Assembly: GCA_003537645.1 (NCBI GenBank)
Contig: DPRM01000058.1
Location: 1 to 11,572 of the forward strand
Length of the DNA: 11,572 nt
Direction: 5' to 3'
From: Prolixibacteraceae bacterium
GTDB taxonomy: Bacteria; Bacteroidota; Bacteroidia; Bacteroidales; Prolixibacteraceae
The position numbers and the translations under genes were made by a program. This document shows, one piece after another, positions 1 to 5,941 of the stretch (positions within the stretch are counted from its first letter, which is position 1; each line of letters starts with the position of its first letter). The notes beneath the pieces were generated by a model. That model did no database searches, was not told where the DNA came from, and saw nothing but the letters and a program-made list of their open reading frames with translations.

Positions 1-410
1 CGAACCACCGAATATGAATTGTAAAAGAATGGCCCTCCGGAAACGGCACAGGCACCCATTGCAATTACATATTTCGGATCGGGCATTTGATCGTATAAAC
101 GCTTCAGTACCGGAACCATTTTGTGAACGATTGTACCGGCAACTACAATTACGTCGGCCTGGCGGGGCGATGCGCGGTAAACTTCAATCCCGAAACGGGC
201 AAAATCGTGACGCGATGCTCCGGCAGCCATCATTTCAATACCGCAACAACTGGTGGCAAAGGTGAGTGGCCAGATTGAATTCGACCGGCCCCAGTTAAGC
301 AGGCTATCGATACTGGACAAAAACACGTTTCCTCCGGTTTTCTTGAGCAATTCGAGCGACTCATTGTCACCAAAATCCTCATATTCCATTGATTTAATTC
401 CTATACCCAT
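1..410 (-). CDS. nuoB: NADH-quinone oxidoreductase subunit B (partial, C-terminus cut by window edge)
   Basis: Complex I subunit of the peripheral arm that carries iron-sulfur cluster N2, the last electron carrier before quinone. The minus-strand frame is open from an ATG at 408-410 to the window edge, giving 136 residues. It reads TSCCGIEMMA at residues 53-62 (adjacent cluster cysteines C55 and C56) and MGAC at 118-121 (third cysteine C121). The fourth expected cysteine, in the family's PGCPPRP region, lies outside the window. The stretch ASPRQADVIVVAGT (80-93) is also typical. The start overlaps the last 10 bases of nuoA, and a GGAG sits 7 bases upstream, which favours this ATG over the in-frame one at 387-389. 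The overlap implies coupled translation with nuoA. Identity is secure; only the truncation limits the call. Confidence 0.96.
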   Translation of the reverse strand, partial: MGIGIKSMEYEDFGDNESLELLKKTGGNVFLSSIDSLLNWGRSNSIWPLTFATSCCGIEMMAAGASRHDFARFGIEVYRASPRQADVIVVAGTIVHKMVPVLKRLYDQMPDPKYVIAMGACAVSGGPFFYNSYSVV

Positions 411-751
411 TTTAATGCTCCTTTTTTCCATGCATACAAAAGTCCGAGACCCAGTACGAAAAAGAAAATGATGATTTCTACAAATGCCCTGATTCCAATC
501 TCACCCATCACCACTGCCCAGGGGAAGAGAAATACGGTTTCGACATCGAAAATCAGGTAAATAATGGCAAACAAATAATAACCCACGTTGAACTGGATCC
601 AGGCGGGGCCTTCCGATGGAATACCGCATTCGTAAGGTTCCGATTTTGCAGGGTTAAATGATTTTGGTGCTGCCAGGGTGGCGAAAATAATCGCTCCTCC
701 AACAAGAACGAGGGCGATGATAAAAAACAGAATCAGTGATTCACTTTCCAT
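401..751 (-). CDS. nuoA: NADH-quinone oxidoreductase subunit A
   Basis: Small membrane subunit of complex I (ND3 homologue) at the junction of the membrane and peripheral arms. The 116 residues hold three hydrophobic segments, at about 5-28, 55-81 and 89-108. Between the first and second is the loop with NPAKSEPYECG, including the conserved cysteine known in ND3 for its link to the active/deactive transition. FDVETVFLFPWA follows in the second helix and is a strong family signature. Length is normal (about 115-150). The ATG at 749-751 has no clear Shine-Dalgarno, as is usual in Bacteroidota. It is the first gene of the nuo operon in this direction and overlaps nuoB by 10 bases. Confidence 0.96.
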   Translation of the reverse strand: MESESLILFFIIALVLVGGAIIFATLAAPKSFNPAKSEPYECGIPSEGPAWIQFNVGYYLFAIIYLIFDVETVFLFPWAVVMGEIGIRAFVEIIIFFFVLGLGLLYAWKKGALKWV

Positions 752-791
752 ATTTAGATATATAGATAATTTGGTCGGAAAATTGACCGTG

Positions 792-821
792 CAAAAGTAG
801 TTTTTTCAAAATAGCAGCAAA
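792..821 (-). promoter_or_regulatory. Bacteroidota-type promoter of the nuo operon
   Basis: Read on the minus strand there is a -33 TTTG (821-818), an 18-base spacer, and a -7 TACTTTTG (799-792), matching the Bacteroidota vegetative pattern TTTG / TAnnTTTG. Transcription would start near 785, leaving a 5' leader of about 35 bases before nuoA. Seen by eye only; spacing and both boxes agree. Confidence 0.6.
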
Positions 822-1000
822 CTTTTTTTAGAAAAAAATTGGGTTGATATATCGCAACTCAAATAAGTTGCAATTTATTTGGGATTTTAGTTTTACCAAT
901 TAGAATGATGTAGAATCAGGAAAACCTGAGGAGGTGCTATTTTGTATTTAAAGAATGGCAGAACCATTAATATTGAAATTGTCTCTGCAAATTGAATTTG

Positions 1001-1073
1001 AGCCTCTCATGGGACTCGAACCCACGACCTGCTCATTACGAATGAGCTGCTCTACCAGCTGAGCTAAAGAGGC
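1001..1073 (-). tRNA. tRNA-Thr (anticodon CGU)
   Basis: The minus strand folds into a complete 73-base cloverleaf. The acceptor stem GCCTCTT pairs with GAGAGGC (one G-U). The D stem is GCTC/GAGC. The anticodon stem GCTCA/TGAGC carries the loop TTCGTAA, so the anticodon is CGT (decodes ACG, threonine). The T stem GTGGG/CCCAT carries the loop TTCGAGT. The discriminator base is T and CCA is not encoded (TCAAA follows). It lies 21 bases beyond the terminator of the upstream minus-strand gene. I see no full TAnnTTTG box in that gap, only TATCTTTA about 12 bases before the mature 5' end, so it may depend on that weak box or on read-through and processing. Confidence 0.95.
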
Positions 1074-1094
1074 AAAATTCGAGTTTAAAGATAA

Positions 1095-1130
1095 AAAGAA
1101 AAACCATCCCCGGAGGAATGGTTTTTCTTT
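1095..1130 (-). terminator. Rho-independent terminator of the alpha-oxoamine synthase gene
   Basis: A 13-base perfect inverted repeat (1095-1107 with 1118-1130) encloses a 10-base GC-rich loop. On the minus strand it is followed by a T-rich stretch (CTTTTTATCTTT). It begins 9 bases after the stop of the 1139-2386 gene, so it most likely ends that transcript and separates it from the tRNA. Confidence 0.7.
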
Positions 1131-1138
1131 GAAATTTT

Positions 1139-2386
1139 TTATTCGATAATAGAAGGAATTTGTGAGGTGTTGTATTTTCCTTCCTGAAGTTTTTTTCTTA
1201 TTTCTGAAAATGCTTTGATGGTATATTCCACATCTTCCAAAGTATGCAGGGCAGTTGGAATCAGACGCAGCATAATCAAACCTTTTGGAATAACCGGGTA
1301 ACCTACCACTGAGCAGAAAATATTGTAGTTCTCGCGAAGATCCATTACCGCGCTTGTTGCTTCGCCAACTCCACCAGTAAAATAAACCGGGGTAACGCAC
1401 GAATTGGTGGCACCCAAATCGAATCCTTGTTCTTTCAAACCGCTTTGCAATGCTCCGACAATGTACCAGAGTTTTTCGCGTAGTTCGGGTTTGGTGCGTA
1501 AAAGTTCGAGTCTCTTTAATGCTCCAATAACCATAGGCATTGGCAACGACTTTGCGAATGTTTGTGAACGCATGTTGTAACGCAGGTAGTTGCAGATATC
1601 TTCGTCGCCAGCTACAAATGCGCCGATTCCGGCCATCGATTTGGCAAATGTTCCGAAAAGCAGGTCAATTTTGTCGGATACCCCGAAATGTTCGGCAGTT
1701 CCTGCACCGGTTGCACCCATTGTTCCAAAACCGTGAGCATCGTCAACAAGCAAGCGGAAATTGAATTCATCTTTGAATTTGGCAACTTCATCCAGTTTGC
1801 CAAGGTCGCCCGACATTCCGAATACACCTTCGGTAATTACTAAAATACCGCCTTTTTGTTTTTCAGCAAGACGTGTTGCCTTTTGTAACATGTTACGGAG
1901 GCTTTCCATGTTGTTGTGGGCATAAACAAAACGTTTACCCATGTGCAGGCGAACTCCGTCGAGGATACAGGCATGCGATTCCGAATCATAAACGATTACG
2001 TCGTTACGGCCACAAACCGCATCAATAATCGAAACCATTCCCTGATAACCAAAATTAAGAAGGAAGGCGTCTTGCTTTCCGACAAATTCGGCTAGATTTT
2101 GCTCCAGTTCTTCGTGCTTGCTGGTTTGTCCCGACATCATTCTGGCTCCCATCGGGTAAGCAAGCCCCCAATCTGCAGATGCCTGAGCATCAGCTTCCCT
2201 AACTTCCGGGTGATTCGCAAGTCCGATATAATTATTCAGGCTCCAAACCAATACTTCTTTCCCTCTGAATTTCATTCTAGTACCAATTTCGCCTTCCAGT
2301 TTAGGGAATGCAAAATATCCGTGGGCCTGTTTCATATACTTTCCCAGGTCGCCCAGATTGTTTCTTAGCTTTTCAAAAATATCCAC
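1139..2386 (-). CDS. Alpha-oxoamine synthase; probable serine palmitoyltransferase or cysteate acyltransferase
   Basis: A PLP-dependent enzyme of the alpha-oxoamine synthase family (SPT, KBL, BioF, HemA), which condenses an amino acid with an acyl thioester and releases CO2. The 415 residues show the fold-type I marks: H138 in SESHACILDG (stacks on PLP), D215 and H218 in VDDAHGFG, the Schiff-base lysine K249 in GTFAKS, and R374 in the C-terminal domain. No bioF or kbl partner gene (such as bioA, bioD or tdh) is adjacent. The sequence looks like the Bacteroidota group acting in sphingolipid or sulfonolipid (capnine) base synthesis, where serine or cysteate is the amino acid. Databases often call these proteins glycine C-acetyltransferase. 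The start is GTG (2384-2386): an in-frame stop lies 5 codons upstream, and MDIFEKL fits the family as I recall it. The gene stands alone, with its own promoter and terminator. Family secure, substrate not. Confidence 0.85.
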   Translation of the reverse strand: MDIFEKLRNNLGDLGKYMKQAHGYFAFPKLEGEIGTRMKFRGKEVLVWSLNNYIGLANHPEVREADAQASADWGLAYPMGARMMSGQTSKHEELEQNLAEFVGKQDAFLLNFGYQGMVSIIDAVCGRNDVIVYDSESHACILDGVRLHMGKRFVYAHNNMESLRNMLQKATRLAEKQKGGILVITEGVFGMSGDLGKLDEVAKFKDEFNFRLLVDDAHGFGTMGATGAGTAEHFGVSDKIDLLFGTFAKSMAGIGAFVAGDEDICNYLRYNMRSQTFAKSLPMPMVIGALKRLELLRTKPELREKLWYIVGALQSGLKEQGFDLGATNSCVTPVYFTGGVGEATSAVMDLRENYNIFCSVVGYPVIPKGLIMLRLIPTALHTLEDVEYTIKAFSEIRKKLQEGKYNTSQIPSIIE

Positions 2387-2413
2387 TTGATTTGGTTTTT
2401 AAAATTTACCTTG

Positions 2414-2444
2414 CAAATGTAAATTATTTTAAGAAGTCTGCAAA
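2414..2444 (-). promoter_or_regulatory. Bacteroidota-type promoter of the alpha-oxoamine synthase gene
   Basis: Minus strand: -33 TTTG (2444-2441), a 19-base spacer, and -7 TACATTTG (2421-2414). This matches the consensus at every fixed base. The predicted start of transcription is about 20 bases upstream of the GTG, giving a short leader. Confidence 0.68.
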
Positions 2445-2522
2445 TTTGTTAATTTATACTAAACAGGATTGTAATCCGGAGAAAACATTCTAATTTTCGG
2501 CCGATAAATTTCGATAAAAATG

Positions 2523-2530
2523 TATATTTG
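2523..2530 (+). promoter_or_regulatory. -7 element of the bamD operon promoter
   Basis: TATATTTG fits TAnnTTTG exactly and is followed by CGCC, a context typical of this phylum. No good -33 TTTG lies at the expected distance; the nearest resemblance is a TTTC about 24 bases upstream. It would start transcription near 2537, downstream of the first in-frame ATG (2520) and next to the one at 2535. That is the main argument for starting bamD at 2541. Confidence 0.5.
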
Positions 2531-2540
2531 CGCCATGTTA

Positions 2541-3353
2541 ATGAAAATGAGAAATTTCGCACCCATAGCCATTGTTTTTATACTGCTTTTAAGTTCGTGC
2601 AACGATTACAGCAAGATCGTAAAAAGCACCGATTACGAATTCAAGTACAAAAAATCACTTGAATATTACGAAGAAGGTGAATTTGTCCGCTCTTCGACTT
2701 TGCTAAAAGAACTCCTTAATATATACAGAGGTACCAGTCGTGCCGATAAGGTATATTATTATTACGCCAAAAGTCAGTTCGGTATGAAAGATTACATGAT
2801 GGCCGGACATTATTTTAAGACATTGGTGAAAGAGTTTCCGCGAAGCGAATATGCTGAAGAATCGCAATTCATGGTAGGTTATTGCTTTTATCTGGATTCT
2901 CCCAGTCCGAGGCTCGATCAGGGGGTAACTCAAAATGCCATTGATGCTTTGCAGTTATTTATTAATTTATATCCGAAATCAGCCAGAGGCGAAGAGGCCA
3001 ACCGACTGATTATTGAATTGCGCGATAAACTGGTTTACAAATCATATTTGAGCGGAAAACTTTACTATGACCTGAACAATTATAAGGCAGCTGTGGTTGC
3101 TTTAAATTCGTCGCTGAAAGAATTTCCGGATACAAAATACCGTGAAGAGCTAATGTATATGATGGTAAAAGCAAGATATTTACTTGCTGTTAACAGTGTT
3201 GAAGAAAAAAAGCGTGAGCGATTGAGTTCAGCTTTGGATGAATATTTTACCTTTGTCGATGAATATCCGGAAAGCAAATTCCGGAAAGAAGTGGAAAGGT
3301 ATTATTCGACTACAGCAAAATTGTTGAATTATAAAGGTGATTCTAATTTATAG
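2541..3353 (+). CDS. bamD: Outer membrane protein assembly lipoprotein BamD
   Basis: Lipoprotein partner of BamA that inserts beta-barrel proteins into the outer membrane. From the ATG at 2541 the protein has 270 residues. It starts with a lipoprotein signal: charged MKMR, a hydrophobic stretch at 7-17, and lipobox LSSC with the lipidated Cys20. TPR-like helix pairs follow from about residue 32 to 255; SPRLDQGVT near 122-130 and AIDALQLFINLYP at 133-145 are typical of the family. In-frame ATGs also occur at 2520 and 2535. The 2520 one would add MYICAML before the signal peptide and overlaps the -7 box, so I prefer 2541; 2535 is possible. It is the first gene of the block, with rpoZ 5 bases downstream. 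Confidence 0.92.
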   Translation: MKMRNFAPIAIVFILLLSSCNDYSKIVKSTDYEFKYKKSLEYYEEGEFVRSSTLLKELLNIYRGTSRADKVYYYYAKSQFGMKDYMMAGHYFKTLVKEFPRSEYAEESQFMVGYCFYLDSPSPRLDQGVTQNAIDALQLFINLYPKSARGEEANRLIIELRDKLVYKSYLSGKLYYDLNNYKAAVVALNSSLKEFPDTKYREELMYMMVKARYLLAVNSVEEKKRERLSSALDEYFTFVDEYPESKFRKEVERYYSTTAKLLNYKGDSNL

Positions 3354-3358
3354 ATTAT

Positions 3359-3697
3359 ATGGATTTTAAGAAAACAAAAGCAGAAACTACGACTATTTCA
3401 AGAGATTTAAGAGAATTGGAAAGCCGGACAGGAAACATTTACGAAACAGTAATGATTTTGGCAAAACGTTCAAATCAGATTGCCTCTGAAATGAAAGAAG
3501 AATTGAGCCAGAAACTTCAGGAGTTCGCTTCCTATACCGATAACCTTGAAGAAGTTTTTGAAAATCGCGAGCAAATCGAAATTTCAAAATACTACGAAAG
3601 ACTTCCAAAACCAACTTTGATTGCTTACGAGGAATTCGTACTCGATCAGATTTATCATCGCAATCCTGCCAAGGAAAACCGCAACAAAGAATTATAA
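3359..3697 (+). CDS. rpoZ: DNA-directed RNA polymerase omega subunit (RpoZ/Rpb6 type)
   Basis: Omega helps fold and stabilise the beta' subunit in core RNA polymerase. The 112-residue protein holds the Rpb6/omega signature TGNIYETVMILAKRSNQIA at 24-42, which follows the pattern of a Tyr, a hydrophobic strip and a KR-x-x-QI end. The rest is helical and acidic (about 43-76), then YYERLPKPTLIAYEEF (78-93) with a polar tail. It is longer than E. coli omega (91 residues), in line with the Bacteroidota form. The ATG comes 5 bases after the bamD stop with no Shine-Dalgarno. Its place between bamD and coaBC matches the usual order in this phylum. The low-complexity sequence makes the call rest partly on context. 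Confidence 0.88.
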   Translation: MDFKKTKAETTTISRDLRELESRTGNIYETVMILAKRSNQIASEMKEELSQKLQEFASYTDNLEEVFENREQIEISKYYERLPKPTLIAYEEFVLDQIYHRNPAKENRNKEL

Positions 3698-3708
3698 TAC
3701 AGGCCTTT

Positions 3709-4932
3709 ATGAGGCTATCAGGAAAACATATCGTTCTCGGGGTTACCGGAAGTATAGCTGCCTACAAGGCAGCTTATCTTTTAAGGGGCCTTGTGAAAGA
3801 AGGTGCTGAAGTACAGGTGGTGATGACTCCTTCAGCAAAGGAGTTCATTACGCCGGTTACCATGTCGGCATTATCGGGGAAGCCTGTGGCTTCAGAATTT
3901 TTTTCGGCCAACGACGGTACCTGGCATTCGCATGTGGATATGGGACAATGGGCCGATTTGATGCTTATTGCTCCTGCAACCGCGGCAACTCTTGGCAAAA
4001 TGGCCAGCGCGGTCTGCGATAATTTGCTTATAACTACTTATTTGTCAGCTAAATGTAAGGTGATAATTGCACCTGCAATGGATCTTGATATGTTCAGGCA
4101 TCCGGCCAATTTGCGTAATATTGAGATATTGCGTTCTTACGGTAACCTGATTATTGAGCCTGGCGAAGGTGCTTTGGCAAGTGGCTTGCACGGAAAAGGT
4201 CGCATGGAAGAGCCGGAAAACATTGTTGAAGAGGTTGTCAAATTCTTCAGTCAAAAAAAAAAATTGCTGAATAAACACTTTCTCGTTACTGCCGGTCCAA
4301 CCTACGAGAAAATTGATCCAGTGCGCTTTATCGGAAATTATTCTTCAGGAAAAATGGGTTATGCCATTGCCAATGAACTTGCTTTGGCTGGTGCAAAAGT
4401 GACGCTTGTTTCGGGGCCGGTAGAAATTAAAAATACAAATCCTGATATTCAGGTGATTCGCGTTGAATCAGCCAAACAGATGCACGAAAAATGTGTCAGT
4501 ATCTTTCCTGAAACCGATGGAGCAGTGATGTGTGCAGCAGTTGCCGATTTTACTCCCGTCTCATTTTCCGATTCAAAAATAAAACGAGAGAAAGACGATC
4601 TTGTCATTCAGCTCAAACCTACCAGTGATATTGCGGGCGATTTGGGTTGTTTGAAGTCTGAAAATCAGATTCTTGTTGGTTTTGCACTCGAAACAAATGA
4701 CGAACTTTCGAATGCGTATTCGAAACTGCAAAGGAAAAATCTTGATCTTATTGTGCTCAATTCTCTGAATGACACCGGAGCTGGATTTGGAGTTGATACC
4801 AATAAAATAACATTGATCGGGAAAGACAATAATCCGGCGTTTTTCGAGTTAAAATCAAAGACTGAAGTTGCGGCAGATATTGTTGCTGCTATTGTTTCTG
4901 AAATGGAGAAAAAAAGAAAAATTCAGGCATAA
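3709..4932 (+). CDS. coaBC: Bifunctional CoaBC: phosphopantothenoylcysteine decarboxylase / phosphopantothenate-cysteine ligase
   Basis: Makes 4'-phosphopantetheine for coenzyme A. CoaB joins cysteine to 4'-phosphopantothenate (CTP-dependent in bacteria) and CoaC decarboxylates the product with FMN. Of 407 residues, about 1-180 form CoaC: GVTGSIAAYK at 11-20 (FMN binding) and catalytic H75 in HSHVDMG. About 188-400 form CoaB: TAGPTYEKIDPVRFIGNYSSGKMG at 194-217 with N210, AAVADF at 276-281, and basic KIKR at 290-293. Two expected E. coli CoaC residues differ: the PxMN Asn is Asp125 (PAMDLDM) and the clamp Cys is Ser158 (ALASGLHGKGRM). The two domains are joined by a linker encoded by 11 consecutive A bases (4253-4263). 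The gene lies 11 bases after rpoZ with only a weak AGG upstream. Confidence 0.96.
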   Translation: MRLSGKHIVLGVTGSIAAYKAAYLLRGLVKEGAEVQVVMTPSAKEFITPVTMSALSGKPVASEFFSANDGTWHSHVDMGQWADLMLIAPATAATLGKMASAVCDNLLITTYLSAKCKVIIAPAMDLDMFRHPANLRNIEILRSYGNLIIEPGEGALASGLHGKGRMEEPENIVEEVVKFFSQKKKLLNKHFLVTAGPTYEKIDPVRFIGNYSSGKMGYAIANELALAGAKVTLVSGPVEIKNTNPDIQVIRVESAKQMHEKCVSIFPETDGAVMCAAVADFTPVSFSDSKIKREKDDLVIQLKPTSDIAGDLGCLKSENQILVGFALETNDELSNAYSKLQRKNLDLIVLNSLNDTGAGFGVDTNKITLIGKDNNPAFFELKSKTEVAADIVAAIVSEMEKKRKIQA

Positions 4933-4956
4933 TTTAATTTTTCAGATAAAACCGGT

Positions 4957-5862
4957 ATGAAGAGAATTTGGATGTTCATCGTTGTTTTGCTTGTTGCCCA
5001 CTCGTTGCAGGCACAGGAACTACGTTGCAATATTAGTATATCTGCCACGAAAATTCAGGGAGCCAACAGAACTGTTTTCGAAACCATGCAGTCGGATTTG
5101 TATGAGTTTATGAATAACAGAAAATGGACAGAACATCAATACTCAATGGATGAGAGGATTGAGTGCAGCTTCTTTATTAATCTTGAAGAGCAGATCTCTT
5201 CCGATGAGTTTAAGGGAAGCATCCAGGTACAGGTTCGTCGACCGGTATTTGGCTCGTCGTACGAAACTGTTTTACTGAATATCAAAGACAAAGATTTTCA
5301 TGCGAAATATGTTGAATATCAAACTCTTGAGTTTAATGAAAGTTCGAATAAAGACAATTTGACCAATATACTGGCATTTTATGCCTACATCATTTTGGGT
5401 ATCGATTACGATTCTTTTTATCCTGAAGGTGGAACAGAATATTATCAAAAAGCTCAGGCCATTGTAAATAACTCGCAGAATGCCCGTGAAAAGGGTTGGA
5501 AATCATTTGAAAGCGAACGTAACAGGTACTGGCTTGTCGAAAATATTTTGAATAAATCATATTCGGGATTTAGATCGTGCATTTACCAGTATCATCGTCA
5601 AGGGCTTGATATTATGAGTGATAAATCGCCTGAAGGTCGAAATGTAATTGCAGAGTCATTGAAATCGATTCAGAAAGTTTTCAGGGTACGTCCATCTCTA
5701 TATATTTTACAGGTATTCTTTGATGCAAAATCAGATGAATTGGTAAATATATTTTCGAAATCTTTCCCCGACGAACGAAACCGTGTAAGCGTAATTCTAA
5801 ATGAATGCGATCCGTCGAACGGAAGTAAATACGAAAAAATACTCAAATCAGAGGGTCTTTAA
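4957..5862 (+). CDS. Secreted DUF4835 family protein, function unknown
   Basis: A 301-residue protein with a standard Sec signal peptide: MKRIW, a hydrophobic core to about 17, and likely cleavage after LQA at 19. No lipobox is present, so it should be periplasmic or further exported. The body lacks membrane segments. I recognise the DUF4835 pattern in ILGIDYDSFYPEGGTEYYQKAQAIVNNSQ (about 146-174), GWKSFESERNRYWLVENILN (180-199) and YQYHRQGLDIM (210-220). No catalytic motif is evident. In Bacteroidota this gene sits regularly between coaBC and recN, as here (24 bases after coaBC), but that placement does not reveal its role. No Shine-Dalgarno is visible. Confidence 0.82.
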   Translation: MKRIWMFIVVLLVAHSLQAQELRCNISISATKIQGANRTVFETMQSDLYEFMNNRKWTEHQYSMDERIECSFFINLEEQISSDEFKGSIQVQVRRPVFGSSYETVLLNIKDKDFHAKYVEYQTLEFNESSNKDNLTNILAFYAYIILGIDYDSFYPEGGTEYYQKAQAIVNNSQNAREKGWKSFESERNRYWLVENILNKSYSGFRSCIYQYHRQGLDIMSDKSPEGRNVIAESLKSIQKVFRVRPSLYILQVFFDAKSDELVNIFSKSFPDERNRVSVILNECDPSNGSKYEKILKSEGL

Positions 5863-5941
5863 ATTTTGAATAAACGATTATCTTTATCGGCGAAATGGTA
5901 GTTTTCCTGCTACCCATAAAGAACCTTTTTGAATTATTCCT

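Noticed and set aside
916..929. TCAGG-AAAA-CCTGA hairpin near the 3' side of the tRNA
   Set aside because: Five-base stem with no T-run on either strand; expected by chance.
948..1400. 150-codon minus-strand frame overlapping the tRNA and the end of the synthase gene
   Set aside because: It runs through the tRNA and the terminator and lies out of frame with the synthase, whose motifs are clear; the peptide has no recognisable family features.
2466..2477. GGATTGTAATCC palindrome between the divergent synthase and bamD promoters
   Set aside because: Short, single copy and outside both promoter cores; no family of regulator could be tied to it.
5897..5914. Small hairpin GGTAG/CTACC between DUF4835 and recN
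   Set aside because: Five-base stem with an 8-base loop and no T-run; too weak for a terminator or attenuator.
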